The position numbers and the translations under genes were made by a program. This document shows positions 23,701 through 32,465 of a stretch of DNA of 64,000 nt, in pieces. The stretch is from the NCBI GenBank assembly GCA_018402565.1, contig JAGYIQ010000001.1, positions 434,001 to 498,000 on the forward strand, read 5' to 3'. A model generated the notes under the pieces. The model saw only the letters and a program-made list of their open reading frames with translations, was not told the origin of the DNA and ran no database searches. This DNA is from Pirellulaceae bacterium. GTDB taxonomy: Bacteria > Planctomycetota > Planctomycetia > Pirellulales > Pirellulaceae. Position 1 is the first letter of the stretch; each line of letters starts with the position of its first letter.

Positions 23701-25935
23701 GTGCGTTTGGTCAATATTTTAGGTAGCCATTGGCTCGGTTTGTTGATTGTTCTGTCCCTGGTTGGCTGGAATTCGGCCCTTGCTTGGCAAGACGAGACGG
23801 GAGCGGTATCGCCCGAGGCAGCCGCCTCGGCTACCGACTCGCGGGAAGCCGTCGGGCATGCGGTCCTGCGAGCATCCGTGATGGACGCCGCCGGTTGCTG
23901 CCCGCCCGCTCCCACCCAGTGCCAAACGGTCTACGTCCCGCAATGGGAAACGGTCTACGAGAACGTGACCCAAGTTCGCTACCGACAGGAGCAGCGAGAG
24001 CGGTCCTACACCACCTACCGCACGGTGACCGAGCAAGTCCCGTACACCACGCAGTACACGACTTATCGTTCCGAGCAGCGTCAAGGCCAACGCACCGTCT
24101 ACCGAACCGAGTACGAGCAGGTGCCGTACACCCAACAATACACGGTAATGGTCCCCGAGCAGCGAACTCGAGAGGTCACGTATTTCGACCCCGTCAGCGA
24201 GCCCTACCAATACGAACGCAAGTACCAAGTCATGGTACCCCGCACCGTTCAACGCCAACACACGGTTATGGACACCGTCACCGAGCAAGTCCCTTACGAA
24301 CAGGCTCACGTGACCTACCGCACCGAACTCCGCGAGCGGCCGCTGACTCGCTACCGCGCCGAACAACGCGTCCGAGAAGTTCAACAACCTTATATGGTGA
24401 TGGTTCCCGAGGTTCAACAGCGTGAAGAAACTTACTTCACGACGCAACCGCGAACCATCGAACGTCAAGAGACGTTCATGACCTACCGAACCGAGCTGAA
24501 GTCGCGACAGGTTCCTTACACAATTCAAGTCCCTGAAACCAAGCTGGTCACGCAACAGTACTCGGTGACGGTACCGTACACCGAGGTGGTCAACCGCACC
24601 TACACCGTCTGCGTCCCCTACACCGAGAACTACACAGAAAACTACAACGTGCAGGTGCCGCAAGTCACTCAGGTGGAACGGCCTTACACGGTAATGGTGC
24701 CATACGTCGAAACGATCGAGCAGCCCTACACGGTTATGGTCCCTCGTTTGGAAACTCGCGAAGGCGTCAAAACGGTTTGCCGCACCGAACCTTACACGGT
24801 GGTCAAGACCGTCAGTCGCGACTGCGGCCAGTGGACCACGCAAGTTTGTGAGATGCCGGACCCTTGCAATCCTTGCCGAACTCGGCGGATCTGCAAGCGA
24901 GTCTGGTGCCCGAACGTGATCGAACAACAAGTGGAAGTCACTTGCCATCGGATGGTGCAGGAGCAGGTCCCCTTCCAATATCAGGTCACCGTTTGCCAAC
25001 CCGAACAACGCCTGCGTCACATCCAAGTGACTCGCTGCAAGCCGGAACAACGCATGCGCACCGAGTGCGTTACACAGTACGTGACCGAGACCCGTCAACG
25101 GCAATGCTCGCGAGTCCAATACCGCTACGAGCAACAAGAGCGTCAGGAAGTCGTCTGCCGGAGTCGGCAAGAGATCCACACCCGCGAGGTGCCGGTCATG
25201 TCCTACCGCACCGAAACTCGCGAGCGCACCGAGACCTATTGCGTCACTGTGCCAGAACCGCAAACGCGTGTGGTGACCCAAGTCGTCTACGATCGCGTCC
25301 CGCAAAAGCGGACCATCCAGTGCATCGTGCATCGGCCCGAACGACGCGTGCGGATCTGCCATGTGCCGTATTGCGAATACGTACCGGAAACGATCATGCA
25401 GAAGTACTCGGTCCAGGTTCCGCAGCGTCATGTGGAAACCCGCTACCGAACGGTCTGCCGCCAGGTCCCACGGATTGTCCAACGAGAAGAGACGGTCATG
25501 GTCCCGGAGATTCGCTCGGAGATTTGCCATGCCACGCGGATGAAGATGGTTCCGCGAGTCGTCACCGAACCTTGCACGGTGATGGTGCCACAGGTGAAAT
25601 CGCGGACCTGCTATCGCACAGTCTGCCGCCAAGTCCCCGAAGTGCAAAACTACACCTACTGCGTCACCGTCCCCGAGGTTCACAACCAAACCTGCTACCG
25701 CACGGTCTGCCGCCAGGTGCCCGAAGTTCAGGTTTGCCACTACACGGTTTGTGTCCCCGAAACGGTTACCATTCAAGTGCCGCGGCAACGTTGCGTCATG
25801 GTGCCGATGACAGTCGAAGTACCGTGCACGCCAGCTGCCTGTGCCGACCCTTGTTCGGCCCCGGGCAATCGCGAGTGCGGCCGAGCCCTGGTAGACTTTG
25901 TAGCCGGTAGCTTCCGACGCTTCCGTTGCCGCTAG
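23701..25935 (+). CDS. YTV-repeat cell-surface protein
   Basis: The protein (about 744 aa) is built from dozens of short repeats, many of the form YTVMVP or YRTVCRQVP followed by E-x-R-x-x-x-Y. It is rich in Tyr, Thr, Val, Arg and Gln. The first half is nearly Cys-free, apart from a short cluster just after the signal. From about residue 390 to the end Cys is frequent, including a Cys-rich insert CNPCRTRRIC. A signal peptide (HWLGLLIVLSLVGWNSALA) precedes the repeats. I favour GTG 23701, since GGGAG lies 8 bases upstream; GTG 23662 is also in frame. YTV domains (PF07639) were defined in planctomycetes and are, as I recall, found in cell-wall fractions of Rhodopirellula. A disulfide-linked envelope role is inferred. 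A strong terminator follows. Confidence 0.92.
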   Translation: MRLVNILGSHWLGLLIVLSLVGWNSALAWQDETGAVSPEAAASATDSREAVGHAVLRASVMDAAGCCPPAPTQCQTVYVPQWETVYENVTQVRYRQEQRERSYTTYRTVTEQVPYTTQYTTYRSEQRQGQRTVYRTEYEQVPYTQQYTVMVPEQRTREVTYFDPVSEPYQYERKYQVMVPRTVQRQHTVMDTVTEQVPYEQAHVTYRTELRERPLTRYRAEQRVREVQQPYMVMVPEVQQREETYFTTQPRTIERQETFMTYRTELKSRQVPYTIQVPETKLVTQQYSVTVPYTEVVNRTYTVCVPYTENYTENYNVQVPQVTQVERPYTVMVPYVETIEQPYTVMVPRLETREGVKTVCRTEPYTVVKTVSRDCGQWTTQVCEMPDPCNPCRTRRICKRVWCPNVIEQQVEVTCHRMVQEQVPFQYQVTVCQPEQRLRHIQVTRCKPEQRMRTECVTQYVTETRQRQCSRVQYRYEQQERQEVVCRSRQEIHTREVPVMSYRTETRERTETYCVTVPEPQTRVVTQVVYDRVPQKRTIQCIVHRPERRVRICHVPYCEYVPETIMQKYSVQVPQRHVETRYRTVCRQVPRIVQREETVMVPEIRSEICHATRMKMVPRVVTEPCTVMVPQVKSRTCYRTVCRQVPEVQNYTYCVTVPEVHNQTCYRTVCRQVPEVQVCHYTVCVPETVTIQVPRQRCVMVPMTVEVPCTPAACADPCSAPGNRECGRALVDFVAGSFRRFRCR

Positions 25936-25972
25936 TCCACACCACAAATCTGGGATCCCAGGCAACATCGAC

Positions 25973-26001
25973 AACGCTCCTCGCTTGAGGAGCGTTTTTT
26001 T
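25973..26001 (+). terminator. rho-independent terminator of the YTV gene
   Basis: A 10-bp stem (25973-25982 with 25987-25996, loop GCTT) runs into seven T. It lies 38 bp after the stop of the YTV gene and is the strongest plus-strand terminator in the window. Confidence 0.9.
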
Positions 26002-26183
26002 GTAACCGTTCACGACTCGTAGGGTGTCATGCAGCAAGTCGGGCTAACCAGTCGATTGTTTGCGAGTCAATGCAACTGGACAACGCTGCCGGTTTGCCCC
26101 AAGAACCATCCGACTTGCGGAATGCACCAGCCCCAAGGATTACCTCCCACCCGTGAACGGTTGCTTTTTTGTAACCGTTTCCG
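26002..26183. repeat. segment bounded by GTAACCGTTCACG-type repeats
   Basis: GTAACCGTTCACG at 26002-26014 faces CGTGAACGGTTGC at 26152-26164 in inverted orientation. TTTTTTGTAACCGTT is also directly repeated at about 25996-26010 and 26165-26179. A related element, GACACCCTGCGGGGCGTGAACGGTTAC, is at 55547-55573, and the reverse strand of 26003-26035 shares its GACACCCT...CGTGAACGGTTAC pattern. This looks like a REP-type dispersed repeat. No gene is present between the YTV and M61 genes. Confidence 0.6.
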
Positions 26184-26202
26184 CCCCGTCTAGGAAATTC
26201 CC

Positions 26203-28170
26203 ATGAGCCATGGAACAAGACCGTCTATCGTCTCCCATCGCCTGCCGTGTCGGCGTTACCTGAACCGCCGAGCCCTGTTCGGCTGGCTGGTCGCCTGGTT
26301 CCTGACAACCGGTTTGACCGCAGGAGTCGGCTGGGGCGATGAGCGACGTCTGGACTATACCCTCAGCTTCCCGGCCGCAGCCCAGCACTACGTCGACGTG
26401 CGACTGGAGTTCACCACGGCGGACGCCGCGGTCGAAGTCATGATGCCCGTCTGGACGCCTGGGTCTTACTTGATTCGTGAATACCCGCGGTTTGTCCAGG
26501 ACCTGAAGGCAACCGACGCGGAGGGCAAGTCGCTGCCGTTGGTCAAGACGCGGAAGAATCGCTGGCAAATCGACACTCAAGGTTCGACTCGTGTGGCGCT
26601 CCAATACCGCGTCTACGGTCACGAGCTGAGCGTTCGCACCAATTGGGTGGATGGTGACATGGCGATCCTCAACGGAGCGGCCACCTTCTTGGTGCCCGTC
26701 GACCGACTGGCGGACCCGTGCCGCATCGGCGTCACCCTGCCGCCGACCTGGCCACGGAGCGTCTGCCCACTGCCTGCCGATCCAACAGCTCCCCACACTT
26801 TCCTGGCAAGCAACTTCGATCAATTGGTGGACAGCCCGATCCTCTGCGGGCCCTGCCAAATTTTCCCGTTCCAAGTCGCGGGGATCAATCATTACCTCGT
26901 CAATCTGGGCGACGATTCCCTCTGGGATGGTCAAAAGGCCGCGCAAGATTTGGCTCAGGTGGTCGCGGCCCAGCAGGCTTTCTGGGGCGACGTGCCATAC
27001 CCCGAGTATTATTTCCTCAACGTGATCCTCGGAGGCGGCGGTGGACTGGAACATGACAACTCGACCTTGCTCATGGCAGGTCGCCGGACCATGATCGCTC
27101 CGCAAAGTTATCGACGTTGGCTGTCGCTGTGCAGCCACGAGTTTTTCCACGCCTGGAACGTGCGACGGCTGCGGCCGCAGGCCCTCCAGACCTACGATTA
27201 TGAAAATGAAGTCTACACTCGCGAGCTATGGGTCGCCGAAGGGTTGACCTCTTACTACCAAAGTCTATTGTTGGTGCGAGCCGGATTGTGGACGCCCGAA
27301 CAATGGCTACAAAACCTCTCCAGCGAGATTCGAGCCGTGGAGACTCGGCCGGGCAATCTCGTGCAGAGCCTGTCCGAATCTTCGTTTGACACTTGGATCG
27401 ACTTCTATCGTCCCCATGAAAATAGCCCCAACACGTCGGTCAGCTACTACGGACGCGGAGCCGTGGCAGGACTGCTGCTGGACGCCGAAATTCGACGGCT
27501 GAGCGGCGGCGCCGCGAGCCTGGACCACGCCATGGTGAAACTGTACCAACAACATCGCGAGACCGGTTACAGCAATGACGACCTGCTGCGGATCTGCAAT
27601 GAGTTGACCAACAGTGACCTGAGCGATTGGTTCGATCGGTACATTCATAACGCCAACGCCTTTGAGTACGACGCGGCCTTGGCCCTGTGGGGCTTGCAAC
27701 TGACCACGGCAGCCCGAGGAGAAGCAGCCAGTGAGTCGCGGTCCGAACCCGTCACCTTGGGCATCACCTTGCGCGATGTCGATGGCAAGACAATCGTCTC
27801 GGCCATTCGATCTGGATCGGCCGGCGAGACCGCGGGCCTGAACTTGGACGATGAGGTCTTGGCCATCAACGGGCGACGCGTCAACGCCAGTTCCTTCACC
27901 GAGGAACTCCGCGGCCTGAAGCCCGGCGAGACCGCTCAGATCCTAGTCGCTCGACGGGGGCAACTGCGCGAGATCGACGCCGTGGTTGCCGCGAATCCCA
28001 CGGAAGCTTGGCGAGTCGTGCGACTCCGCAAGCCAACCCCGGAACAAGCAGCCCAATGGGCCAACTGGTTGGGGCTGCCACCCGCCGAAACCGCCGATGC
28101 CACGGATGCCACGGATGCCAAAGACTCCACCCAATCCACGGAGACGGACGCAGCCAATGAGAACACCTAG
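26203..28170 (+). CDS. M61 family metallopeptidase with C-terminal PDZ domain
   Basis: The 655-aa protein has a signal segment (about residues 26-46, ALFGWLVAWFLTTGLTAG). A long N-terminal beta domain comes next, then the zinc motif HEFFHAWN (about residue 311) with the third ligand in LWVAEGLTSYY. The overall arrangement is that of the M61 (glycyl aminopeptidase) family. A PDZ domain occupies about residues 515-600 (TVSAIRSGSAGETAGLNLDD-type sequence). It is probably an exported peptidase. The reading frame ends in a low-complexity Asp/Ala/Thr-rich tail, and its TAG stop is the first three bases of a palindromic repeat element. The native C-terminus may therefore have been changed by that insertion. 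Confidence 0.92.
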   Translation: MSHGTRPSIVSHRLPCRRYLNRRALFGWLVAWFLTTGLTAGVGWGDERRLDYTLSFPAAAQHYVDVRLEFTTADAAVEVMMPVWTPGSYLIREYPRFVQDLKATDAEGKSLPLVKTRKNRWQIDTQGSTRVALQYRVYGHELSVRTNWVDGDMAILNGAATFLVPVDRLADPCRIGVTLPPTWPRSVCPLPADPTAPHTFLASNFDQLVDSPILCGPCQIFPFQVAGINHYLVNLGDDSLWDGQKAAQDLAQVVAAQQAFWGDVPYPEYYFLNVILGGGGGLEHDNSTLLMAGRRTMIAPQSYRRWLSLCSHEFFHAWNVRRLRPQALQTYDYENEVYTRELWVAEGLTSYYQSLLLVRAGLWTPEQWLQNLSSEIRAVETRPGNLVQSLSESSFDTWIDFYRPHENSPNTSVSYYGRGAVAGLLLDAEIRRLSGGAASLDHAMVKLYQQHRETGYSNDDLLRICNELTNSDLSDWFDRYIHNANAFEYDAALALWGLQLTTAARGEAASESRSEPVTLGITLRDVDGKTIVSAIRSGSAGETAGLNLDDEVLAINGRRVNASSFTEELRGLKPGETAQILVARRGQLREIDAVVAANPTEAWRVVRLRKPTPEQAAQWANWLGLPPAETADATDATDAKDSTQSTETDAANENT

Positions 28171-28310
28171 TGCTTTGTCACAGCAAGAACTTGGGGTGTG
28201 GCAAAGGGGTCAGGCGTCAATTGTGCGCAGCACCCGCAGGGCCGTTCCGGCAATTGACGCCTGACCCCTTTGCCACACCGATCCCAAAATTAAATTGTGA
28301 CAAAGCACTA
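28168..28310. mobile_element. 143-bp palindromic MITE/REP-like element, complete copy
   Basis: The ends TAGTGCTTTGTCACA (28168) and TGTGACAAAGCACTA (ending 28310) are exact 15-base inverted repeats. Inside, GGTGTGGCAAAGGGGTCAGG and GCGTCAATTG are mirrored by CAATTGACGC and CCTGACCCCTTTGCCACACC around a CCCGCAGGGCCG centre. It therefore folds into one long near-perfect hairpin. Partial copies lie at 32416-32464 and 53566-53646. There is no coding capacity, so mobilisation would have to be in trans. The GGGGTCAGG core resembles elements linked to REP-associated transposases, though none is in the window. Confidence 0.9.
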
Positions 28311-28433
28311 GTCCGCCGAGCTCGGGGGCTCCGCGCCCTAAGACGCCAGTCAACCGCCGGTGAACAGGCGAAACGTTCCGCAAAAAAACGGCCAGCAGCG
28401 GTCGTCAAACGGTTAGAGCAAAACAGGAAAAAA

Positions 28434-29864
28434 TCAGCGTCCGCGATTTCCGGTCGGCAGCGGAGACGACTGCAACGGCGACGACTGCAAGGGCAGGTCC
28501 TCGGGATTCAATTCGCGAATGATCCATTTCAGTTGGGGAGCACCTAACGCGGCCGTGGCTTTCATCGCTGGCTTGAGGTACCGGCCCGGTTGCGAGTCAC
28601 CCACGACCGTGAACTTGTCGCCTTTCTGCAGAATGGGACGATCATCGAACATTTGCCCAAAGATATGATCGTGGGTCGTCAACTGGCAGGGCAACCAAAC
28701 CGCCTCGCCGCTCGGCGTTACCATGAGAAACTCGGGGTAGGTGTGGTCGTTGCACCAAACGGCTCGCGCGGGTATGCCGCGAGCCCGACAGAGGGCAATG
28801 AACAACGAGGCGAACTCCTCGCAGTCCCCGCGCTGCTTGTCCAAGGCGACCAAGCAACTGTGGATCGTGGGATCGAACTCGTATTGGATATTCTTCTGCA
28901 ACCAATCGTAGATGGCTTGCACCTGCTCCCACGGTGTTCCCCCCTCACCCACAATCTGCTCGGCCAATTCTTTGATCCGGCGATGCGACGTCTCGATGTA
29001 GGGACTATCGCCCAAGTAGATCCTGCCTTCGCGCAGTCCCTTGTCAGGAAAACGCCAGGCCAGCGGTGCGGGTGGGGCCACAATGTCGTAGCGTTCCAGT
29101 CGGACGGTGAAGGTGGCCCGGGCGGTTTCGCCAGCGGCCAATTGAGGCACGGTCACAATCATCTGCCGCCCCTGACCCTCCCAGTCCTTTAATTTGACAC
29201 TTCCGACGGTCGGTGAGCTGAACTCGGACAGCACCGTCACTTTTTGCTCGGGGAAGTCGATCGGCAACGGGGCCGCCGCCACCGCTCCGCGCAACGGCCC
29301 ATTGCCGCTGGAGATCTCCAAGCCAAACTCCCACACTTTGGCGCTGCGTTTGACCAGTTGATAGCCGCCGTGGGCCGCCAGAACCGCGGCGCCTTCGGCC
29401 GCCTGCGTTTGAATGCCCTCCGCTTGCGGCGGTGCGGAACCCGGGTCCTGGAACTGCTTGATGGTCCGCCGGCCGGGATCGCCCGTCTCCGCGGCAAAGT
29501 CCCGCGTGCGTGGCAACGAGGAGGGTGGCAACGTCGGCGGCACAAAGTCTCGCAGACTGCCCGCCGTTGATCCTTCGCCGACTCCACCTGGTATCGGCGG
29601 CAGGTCTTGCTGGCCCGCAGGCGGAGGCGTCTGAGTCTCCCGCGGCTTGTCAGCCCCCTGCGGCGGTTGATTCGCTTTATCTTGGCGTCGAGGCCGTCCC
29701 AGCGGATCGGTTTCTTGCCAAGCTTCCACCGCCAGAACCTCAGCGCCGTAAGCGTTCGGTAGGCTAAACATCTCGGCCACACGGCCAGCGGGCTGATCCA
29801 GCACCGTCGGAGCAAACCATAGACTACTGCCAACCACCAGGATCCTAACCATCTGTCGGGTCAT
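28434..29864 (-). CDS. exported transglutaminase-like domain protein (distal paralogue)
   Basis: The 476-aa protein starts at MTRQMVRILVVGSSLWFAP (29864), giving a signal-like N-terminus. The longer frame to 30179 reads through the upstream gene's region. Residues about 40-150 are Pro/Gln-rich and disordered. A beta-rich region then precedes the transglutaminase core (about 310-420): GDCEEFASLFIALCRARGIP with the presumed nucleophile Cys, and HTYPEFLMV with the His. The usual third position, Asp after a W-x-P-x motif, reads WLPCQ here. Protease-like or amidase-like activity of the fold is possible, but the triad is atypical. The gene lies 41 bp after its tandem paralogue and is probably co-transcribed. 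Confidence 0.85.
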   Translation of the reverse strand: MTRQMVRILVVGSSLWFAPTVLDQPAGRVAEMFSLPNAYGAEVLAVEAWQETDPLGRPRRQDKANQPPQGADKPRETQTPPPAGQQDLPPIPGGVGEGSTAGSLRDFVPPTLPPSSLPRTRDFAAETGDPGRRTIKQFQDPGSAPPQAEGIQTQAAEGAAVLAAHGGYQLVKRSAKVWEFGLEISSGNGPLRGAVAAAPLPIDFPEQKVTVLSEFSSPTVGSVKLKDWEGQGRQMIVTVPQLAAGETARATFTVRLERYDIVAPPAPLAWRFPDKGLREGRIYLGDSPYIETSHRRIKELAEQIVGEGGTPWEQVQAIYDWLQKNIQYEFDPTIHSCLVALDKQRGDCEEFASLFIALCRARGIPARAVWCNDHTYPEFLMVTPSGEAVWLPCQLTTHDHIFGQMFDDRPILQKGDKFTVVGDSQPGRYLKPAMKATAALGAPQLKWIIRELNPEDLPLQSSPLQSSPLPTGNRGR

Positions 29865-29905
29865 TCGCAGGGCCTTCACTGATTGATCCAATCTAAAACG
29901 GTCGA

Positions 29906-31087
29906 CTACTGTACGACGCGGCGAATGACTTGCACCGACGGCGGGACCGTGCCCTTGCCGTTGACGTATTCTCGGATCAATCGCACGCGTTGCTTGGCTT
30001 CCGGCTCTTTGATGTTGTCCCCCTTTTGGAACACCACCGCCGGGCGACTCCAGGCTCCGAACTCGCCGCTGCCACGGAACGTACAAGGATACCAGTGCAG
30101 GTTGCCCTCGGGATCGGCCAAACCGAATTCGGCGTGCTGCCCGCCTTCGACCATGACCATTCGAGCCGGAATGTCCCATGCTCGAGCCATGGCGACGAAC
30201 AGGGCCGCTCGATCTTCATTGCAACCTTGTTTATTCTCCAGCGTATCGGAAGTGCTTTGCGGCTTGCTGACGGTTTCGGTAATGTTGTCCATGATCCACC
30301 GATGGAAAATAGCCAGCCCATCCCAAGCGGGTGTTTCCGGCGGGATCAACTCACCGACCAACTTCTTCAAGTCCCGGTCCCGCGCGCTGATTTGCGGGGA
30401 ATCGCCGATGAACAGCTTGGTCTCTTTGGTCACCTTGGCCGGCTTGACCAATCCCGCCGTTTGCTCCGGGGGCATGACCGGACTCACGCGGATCTCGTAA
30501 GTGATCAGCACGTTGGCAGAGGTATTCGCGGGAACTTGCGGGATGGCGACCATCATCTGACGGACACCCGCGTCCAAGACTCGGTACTTCACGTCGCCGG
30601 CCCGATCGTACAGTTCCTCCTCCAGGATCCTGACCTGTTGCTCCGGCCATTCGTTCGGCACCGGAAATCGCAAACTTACCCCGGCGAAACTGCCGGCCCC
30701 CGTTTGGATCCTGGCACCAATCTGGTACTTCACCGTTTGCGGCTCACCGACCTTGACCCCGTACAGACTGGTAGCGGAGGCCGCCAGCGGGGAGGGAGAC
30801 AGCGGCGACGGCCCCAAAGGATTAGGGGGCGTGGCCAGAGGCGACGATCCATCGAGTGGGGACCGCTTGGGGGGAGCCTGAGTGGCTTCCTGTGCGCGTT
30901 TCTGTTCTTGCGTCCGAGTCTCTTCCTGGACCTGCGCCCGAGCATGAACGCAGGGGGCCGACATGGGGCCCAGAAGCATCACTCCCCAGCCCAATCCAAC
31001 GCAAAAGCGGATTCCCCAGGTCAGGATACTGTGAATCTTCTGCTCACCGAGCACCCGTGCACCTGGCCGACGAACTGCTAGTCTCAT
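29906..31087 (-). CDS. exported transglutaminase-like domain protein (proximal paralogue)
   Basis: The 393-aa protein starts at ATG 31087; an upstream TTG at 31105 is less likely. It has a signal-like hydrophobic stretch (about residues 22-45), a low-complexity Gln/Pro/Ser linker, a beta domain and the transglutaminase core. Presumed catalytic residues are Cys in KQGCNEDRAALFVAMARAW and His in GGQHAEFGLADPEG. The following W-x-P motif reads HWYPCTF, so the usual triad Asp is missing here as well. It precedes a similar 476-aa protein by 41 bp in the same orientation. The two share domain order and the WxPC deviation, so they are likely duplicates. A cell-envelope role is inferred. Confidence 0.85.
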   Translation of the reverse strand: MRLAVRRPGARVLGEQKIHSILTWGIRFCVGLGWGVMLLGPMSAPCVHARAQVQEETRTQEQKRAQEATQAPPKRSPLDGSSPLATPPNPLGPSPLSPSPLAASATSLYGVKVGEPQTVKYQIGARIQTGAGSFAGVSLRFPVPNEWPEQQVRILEEELYDRAGDVKYRVLDAGVRQMMVAIPQVPANTSANVLITYEIRVSPVMPPEQTAGLVKPAKVTKETKLFIGDSPQISARDRDLKKLVGELIPPETPAWDGLAIFHRWIMDNITETVSKPQSTSDTLENKQGCNEDRAALFVAMARAWDIPARMVMVEGGQHAEFGLADPEGNLHWYPCTFRGSGEFGAWSRPAVVFQKGDNIKEPEAKQRVRLIREYVNGKGTVPPSVQVIRRVVQ

Positions 31088-31259
31088 GGTAGTTTCCACT
31101 CCCAAAAGCGATCGAAACGTCCCTCCCTAGTCTAGTTCAAAGCCCATCCCCAAGTCGGTTTTTTTGTCGATTTCTCCGGCAAAACGGTGGCGCAACCGCG
31201 ACGAAATCCCCATTCGGAACGATCACACACTGGCCACGGGTCGTTCGGGCGACCGTCGA

Positions 31260-32402
31260 TCAGGATAGGACCAGCTGCACGAGGGTCAGGCCATTCAAGA
31301 GCGAGTGGATCAGCACACAGAGGAACAGATTGCCCGTAGTCTTGTAGAGGAACCCCAGACCAATGGCCAACAGGTACAACGGGATCGGAGCGGCCCCCTG
31401 CCCGGAATGGGCCAGCGCAAACAAGAGGCTGCTGATCACGATCGGGGCCCAAAACGTCCAGGAGCCGAAACTACCGCGACCGACCGACTTGGCCGGGGAC
31501 TCCGCCTGAGACCAAGTTGCCACCTGTTCCAAGCCCAAGGACTTGCCAGCCGCGGGGGTCAGCGGCCCCACCACCCAGCGGTGGAAATTGCGGCCATGCT
31601 GGACGCACTGCTCGGCAAAGCCCTGAATCATGACGCGGAATATCAACTCCTCGATCAACGGCGTCCAGACCGCCACATAAAAGCAGGTCGCTGCCAACGC
31701 CGACCACCGCCCCTCGGCCTTCAACCCGCCCACAACGTCCATCGTTTCGTGCTGATACACGAACCACCAACTCAGGCCTTGGTGGATCGCCAGAACCAAC
31801 GGCACAAGCAGAAAAAAGCCCAAAATCGCACCCAAGATCGTTGCGACAGACTTGCCCTCCAACAGCGGTCCACAGCCCCAATGGTGCCACGTCATTCCAT
31901 ACAGCCAACGCCCCGAAACAAAAGCGACTGCCGCTACCACGCTCCCCAACAACACCGTCAATCCCACCAGCACCCAAGAGCTCTGAGCAGCCGCCCGAGC
32001 AACGCTGTCCACGGGCTCTTGCCTCACACGGTCCAAGTCAGCCGATGTCGGCTCCCCCGATTCGACCTGTTCTTCTGCGACGGGGGCGATGGCCTTTCCC
32101 TCGTCAACCTGGCCAGCCAACACCGCTGCCACCCAGCGTTCGCTGATCGAGCGATGAGCCAACGCCGCCACGGCCATCAAATTGGCGCAAAACAACAAAA
32201 AGAGAATTCCCACGTCGAAAGTGGATTCCTTCAAGTACTTCTTACTGGCGGCACCAAACCACAGTCGTTGGACCCTTGACCAAGCAAAGTACGTCCAACC
32301 CCAAGCCACCGCCGACAGCAACAACAGGACAATCAAGAGCGGAGACGACAAGGGACTGAGCTTTCTGAGTAACGGGGCGGGGAATACATCCGACAGGGCC
32401 AC
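31260..32402 (-). CDS. CPBP family intramembrane metalloprotease
   Basis: The 380-aa protein has about eight hydrophobic helices and the CPBP (CAAX-protease/Abi) motifs: PLIEELIFRVMIQG, holding the paired Glu and Arg, and later SSLLFALAHSGQG and LIHSLLN with the His positions. A charged loop of about 60 residues (VDEGKAIAPVAEEQVESGEP) lies between the second and third helices. The start is a GTG at 32402 and I see no strong ribosome-binding site, so it could begin elsewhere. Family members cleave peptides or proteins in the membrane or act in bacteriocin-type self-immunity. The target here is unknown. The gene follows pgsA on the other side of a repeat fragment. Confidence 0.88.
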   Translation of the reverse strand: MALSDVFPAPLLRKLSPLSSPLLIVLLLLSAVAWGWTYFAWSRVQRLWFGAASKKYLKESTFDVGILFLLFCANLMAVAALAHRSISERWVAAVLAGQVDEGKAIAPVAEEQVESGEPTSADLDRVRQEPVDSVARAAAQSSWVLVGLTVLLGSVVAAVAFVSGRWLYGMTWHHWGCGPLLEGKSVATILGAILGFFLLVPLVLAIHQGLSWWFVYQHETMDVVGGLKAEGRWSALAATCFYVAVWTPLIEELIFRVMIQGFAEQCVQHGRNFHRWVVGPLTPAAGKSLGLEQVATWSQAESPAKSVGRGSFGSWTFWAPIVISSLLFALAHSGQGAAPIPLYLLAIGLGFLYKTTGNLFLCVLIHSLLNGLTLVQLVLS

Positions 32403-32415
32403 AAATACGCGCTGC

Positions 32416-32464
32416 TAGGGCTTTGTCACAGCCAAAACGTGGCGTGTGGTAGAGGTGTCAGGAA
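32416..32464. repeat. partial copy of the TAG-GCTTTGTCACA palindromic element
   Basis: TAGGGCTTTGTCACAGCC followed by a GTGTGGTAGAGGTGTCAGGA-type stretch matches the left arm of the complete element at 28168-28310. The right arm is absent. It lies between the stop of pgsA (32466) and the start of the CPBP gene (32402). Confidence 0.75.
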
Positions 32465-32465
32465 C

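Noticed and set aside
23719..26037. A 772-aa open frame on the minus strand across the whole YTV gene
   Set aside because: It is His/Asp/Leu-rich in a way explained by the complement of Tyr/Thr/Val/Arg codons, has no recognisable domain, and the plus-strand YTV repeats are unmistakable.
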